A stretch of 64,000 nucleotides of DNA, from positions 34,553,987-34,617,986 of the forward strand of contig NC_080043.1 in NCBI RefSeq assembly GCF_012489685.1, in the 5' to 3' direction. The notes below the pieces were generated by a model. That model worked only from the letters and a program-made list of their open reading frames with translations, was not told where the DNA came from and did no database searches. This DNA comes from Lotus japonicus (lineage: Eukaryota > Streptophyta > Magnoliopsida > Fabales > Fabaceae). A program made the translations under genes and the position numbers. The stretch's first letter is position 1. Every line of letters begins with the position of its first letter. Positions 62,286 to 64,000 of this stretch are shown here, one piece after another.

Positions 62286-62658
62286 TAATTATAAATGTTT
62301 TCAATTGAAAATCACGTTCAGTGCATTGAAATTCGAAAATGCATGTTACAAAGCCTCGTAACGCGACATAACTAAAAACAACAAAACATAACTATATCCA
62401 ACACAATTTTAATGCATAGTGATCCAAACATACGCTTTTAAAATGAATTACGACATTCGGTCTTATCAAATGAGTTTATTTGTTTTATAATAACAAATTT
62501 GGAGTTTGTAGTGCATTAATTACTTTTTTACAAATACTCTTATTTAATCGAATTTTCTTTTTCTTTTCACCCTCCTAAGAATTAATAATGCCTAAAAATT
62601 AATAAAAGTAAGTTAAGGACAATTTTGAAAGTTCAATAAAAGTAATTGAGAAAAATTT
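62286..62658. other. AT-rich intergenic DNA
   Basis: Nothing seen. Confidence 0.6.
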
Positions 62659-62673
62659 AATGCATTTAACTAC
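62659..62673. repeat. Target-site duplication of SINE, left
   Basis: AATGCATTTAACTAC; right copy AATGCGTTTAACTAC at 63362-63376 (one difference). Confidence 0.85.
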
Positions 62674-63361
62674 TTTTTTTAGGGGTGTAATCGGACCGGA
62701 TTGGTTCGGATTTAGAGTGTTTAAACGTCCGAACCATTCAATCATGTTCGATTTGGGTTGGTTCAGATTTTCTGATTTTTGCTTCTAAATCCGAACCAAA
62801 CCAACCCGATCTCAATTGGATTGATTCGGATCGGATGGTTGGATTTGGAATACAACAATATTATATTATTTAAAACTTTGCACGAAAATTATTCTAAAAA
62901 CGTGAAAAAATATAGAAAAATCTAACATTTCCAAAGAACAAAACATTCAATAATGACCAATCCATATAATCCAAATAAAACCAACATCTCCAATAAAAAG
63001 TATAAATAGGTATGTAATGAGCTGGAGTGTTTGGGCTGAATGTAAAAACTAATTCTCAATTCATTGGGTTGGTTCGGATTGATCGGTTTTTCAATCCCTA
63101 AATCTGATACCCGAACCGATGGTGATCGGATGCAGTAAGAAAAATCTGAACTGAACCGATAATCCAATCCAACTCACCATAATCTGTTCAGTTTGGATCG
63201 GTTTGATCGGATTTGCGGATCGGACCGTACCCACTTACACCCCTAACTTTTTTTGGTACATCGGAAAGATAAATTGCACCCACCAGGAATCGATCCCTGG
63301 ACCGCCCCCTACCCAACCTATATGTCATCAGCTCCTACCACTTGAGCTATCCTACGGGGAC
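62674..63361 (-). mobile_element. tRNA-derived SINE with a MITE in its A-tail
   Basis: On the minus strand: GTCCCCGTAGGATAGCTCAA (A box TAGCTCAAGTGG), a B box GGATCGATTCC, a body ending CCGATGTACC and a poly-A tail. The tail was split by the hAT MITE at 62680-63245. The SINE body is about 63254-63361. Confidence 0.85.
62680..63245. mobile_element. hAT-type MITE (566 bp) inside the SINE tail
   Basis: Ends TAGGGGTGTAA and TTACACCCCTA; 8-bp duplication ACTTTTTT on both sides (62672-62679 and 63246-63253). The interior is full of GGTTCGGAT/ATCCGAACC words. Confidence 0.85.
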
Positions 63362-63376
63362 AATGCGTTTAACTAC

Positions 63377-64000
63377 TTTAACTCCTTTAAAAAAAACTAC
63401 TTTAACTAAATTTCTTAAAGGATAAAACTTACATCAAGTTTCTTATATTCATTTCATCAAGTTCTCCAATCATGTAGAGATATGTGTATCTAATTTTTTA
63501 AAATTTAACAATTAAGTTTTAATAAATATCATTTATTTTTAGACATTGTTTCAATGGAGAATTTGACAAAATAGAGATAAAAAAAAGCTTGATCAAATTT
63601 TTTTCCATTTTTAAATTGTTTGAATTAATTTTTTTAAAAAATAAATAAAAGGGAAATCAAATGCGGACCTCTGGTCACTTGTTCAGGAAACTCTAACCCT
63701 TCAAATGAACTCAGTGAAAAAAACAAAAGCTGATGGCAGAAGCTATTCAGCAGAGAGGCAGACAACAATATGAAACAACTTCCCCTCACTTTTTTCTCCC
63801 TTTTTTTGTATGCACGGTAAAACAAAAATCAATCATAAAGAGAAAGAAATTAACCGTAACCAATAGGCAAAGGCAATTTTGGGTTGGAAACTTTGGGATA
63901 TATTCCAAACTAGGAATCAAAACGAGAAATCTCAAAGGCAATTATGAAGACAAATACTCGGCAACAGGTTTTTTTTTTTACCTTTCTTTTTTCTGGTGAT
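63377..64000. other. AT-rich DNA to the right edge
   Basis: No supported gene; open frames here are short and without recognisable similarity. Confidence 0.5.

Overview
The window is plant nuclear DNA, almost certainly from a legume. There are no bacterial operons. Genes carry GT-AG introns, the intergenic DNA is AT-rich, and much of it is nested transposable elements. Two AS1/PHANTASTICA-type R2R3-MYB genes lie in tandem about 6 kb apart. Duplicated PHAN genes are known in Lotus, so Lotus japonicus is my best guess; this is inference and not proven by the sequence.

Layout. At 1-500 (minus) is a frameshifted AP2/ERF pseudogene running off the left edge. At 0.5-6.4 kb is intergenic DNA with a dispersed direct repeat, one CACTA transposon terminus and a 5'-truncated LINE with perfect 14-bp target-site duplications. 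At 6.5-20.0 kb (plus) is the most unusual locus. It is a spliced gene with a methyl-CpG-binding (MBD)-like domain in exons 3-4, followed by a tandem array of alternating 48-codon (A) and 40-codon (B) exons repeated about every 675 bp, seven A/B pairs plus one extra B. All these exons begin and end in phase 0. Several units are decayed. Intron 1 carries an apparently intact, very young Ty3/gypsy chromovirus on the opposite strand, with LTRs that read as identical and a 1577-codon gag-pol ORF.

At 21-44 kb is a retrotransposon graveyard. A 4.8-kb solo LTR (with a hAT MITE inside it) sits in a hAT transposase relic. A second solo-LTR-like element (27.2-37.6 kb) is interrupted by an 8.25-kb Sirevirus-like Ty1/copia element. 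That element has lost everything between its primer-binding site and the RT active-site motif, but keeps a broken env-like ORF and an antisense gene-like unit with its own TATA box and AATAAA. A third solo LTR (39.2-42.9 kb, inverted) lies between two 1.26-kb direct copies of a MULE/FAR1-like N-terminal fragment.

At 45.7-54.2 kb are the two PHAN/AS1 paralogues. Both have a 5'-UTR intron, a shared promoter-proximal block, and an overlapping upstream ORF whose 25-residue form is kept in both. At 56.2-59.7 kb (minus) is a CC-NBS-LRR disease-resistance pseudogene, broken by a 154-bp TRIM-like solo LTR in the NB-ARC region and five nonsense codons in the LRR. At 60.7-64 kb are nested small elements: a Stowaway-like MITE carrying a hAT MITE and a LINE fragment, and a SINE carrying a hAT MITE.

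The genes that look able to make protein are the two PHAN transcription factors (KNOX repressors in leaf development, by family knowledge), the chromovirus polyprotein, and perhaps the MBD-like gene if decayed exons are skipped. In the supplied translations a leading M can be a TTG codon; starts here were re-chosen as true ATGs where it mattered.
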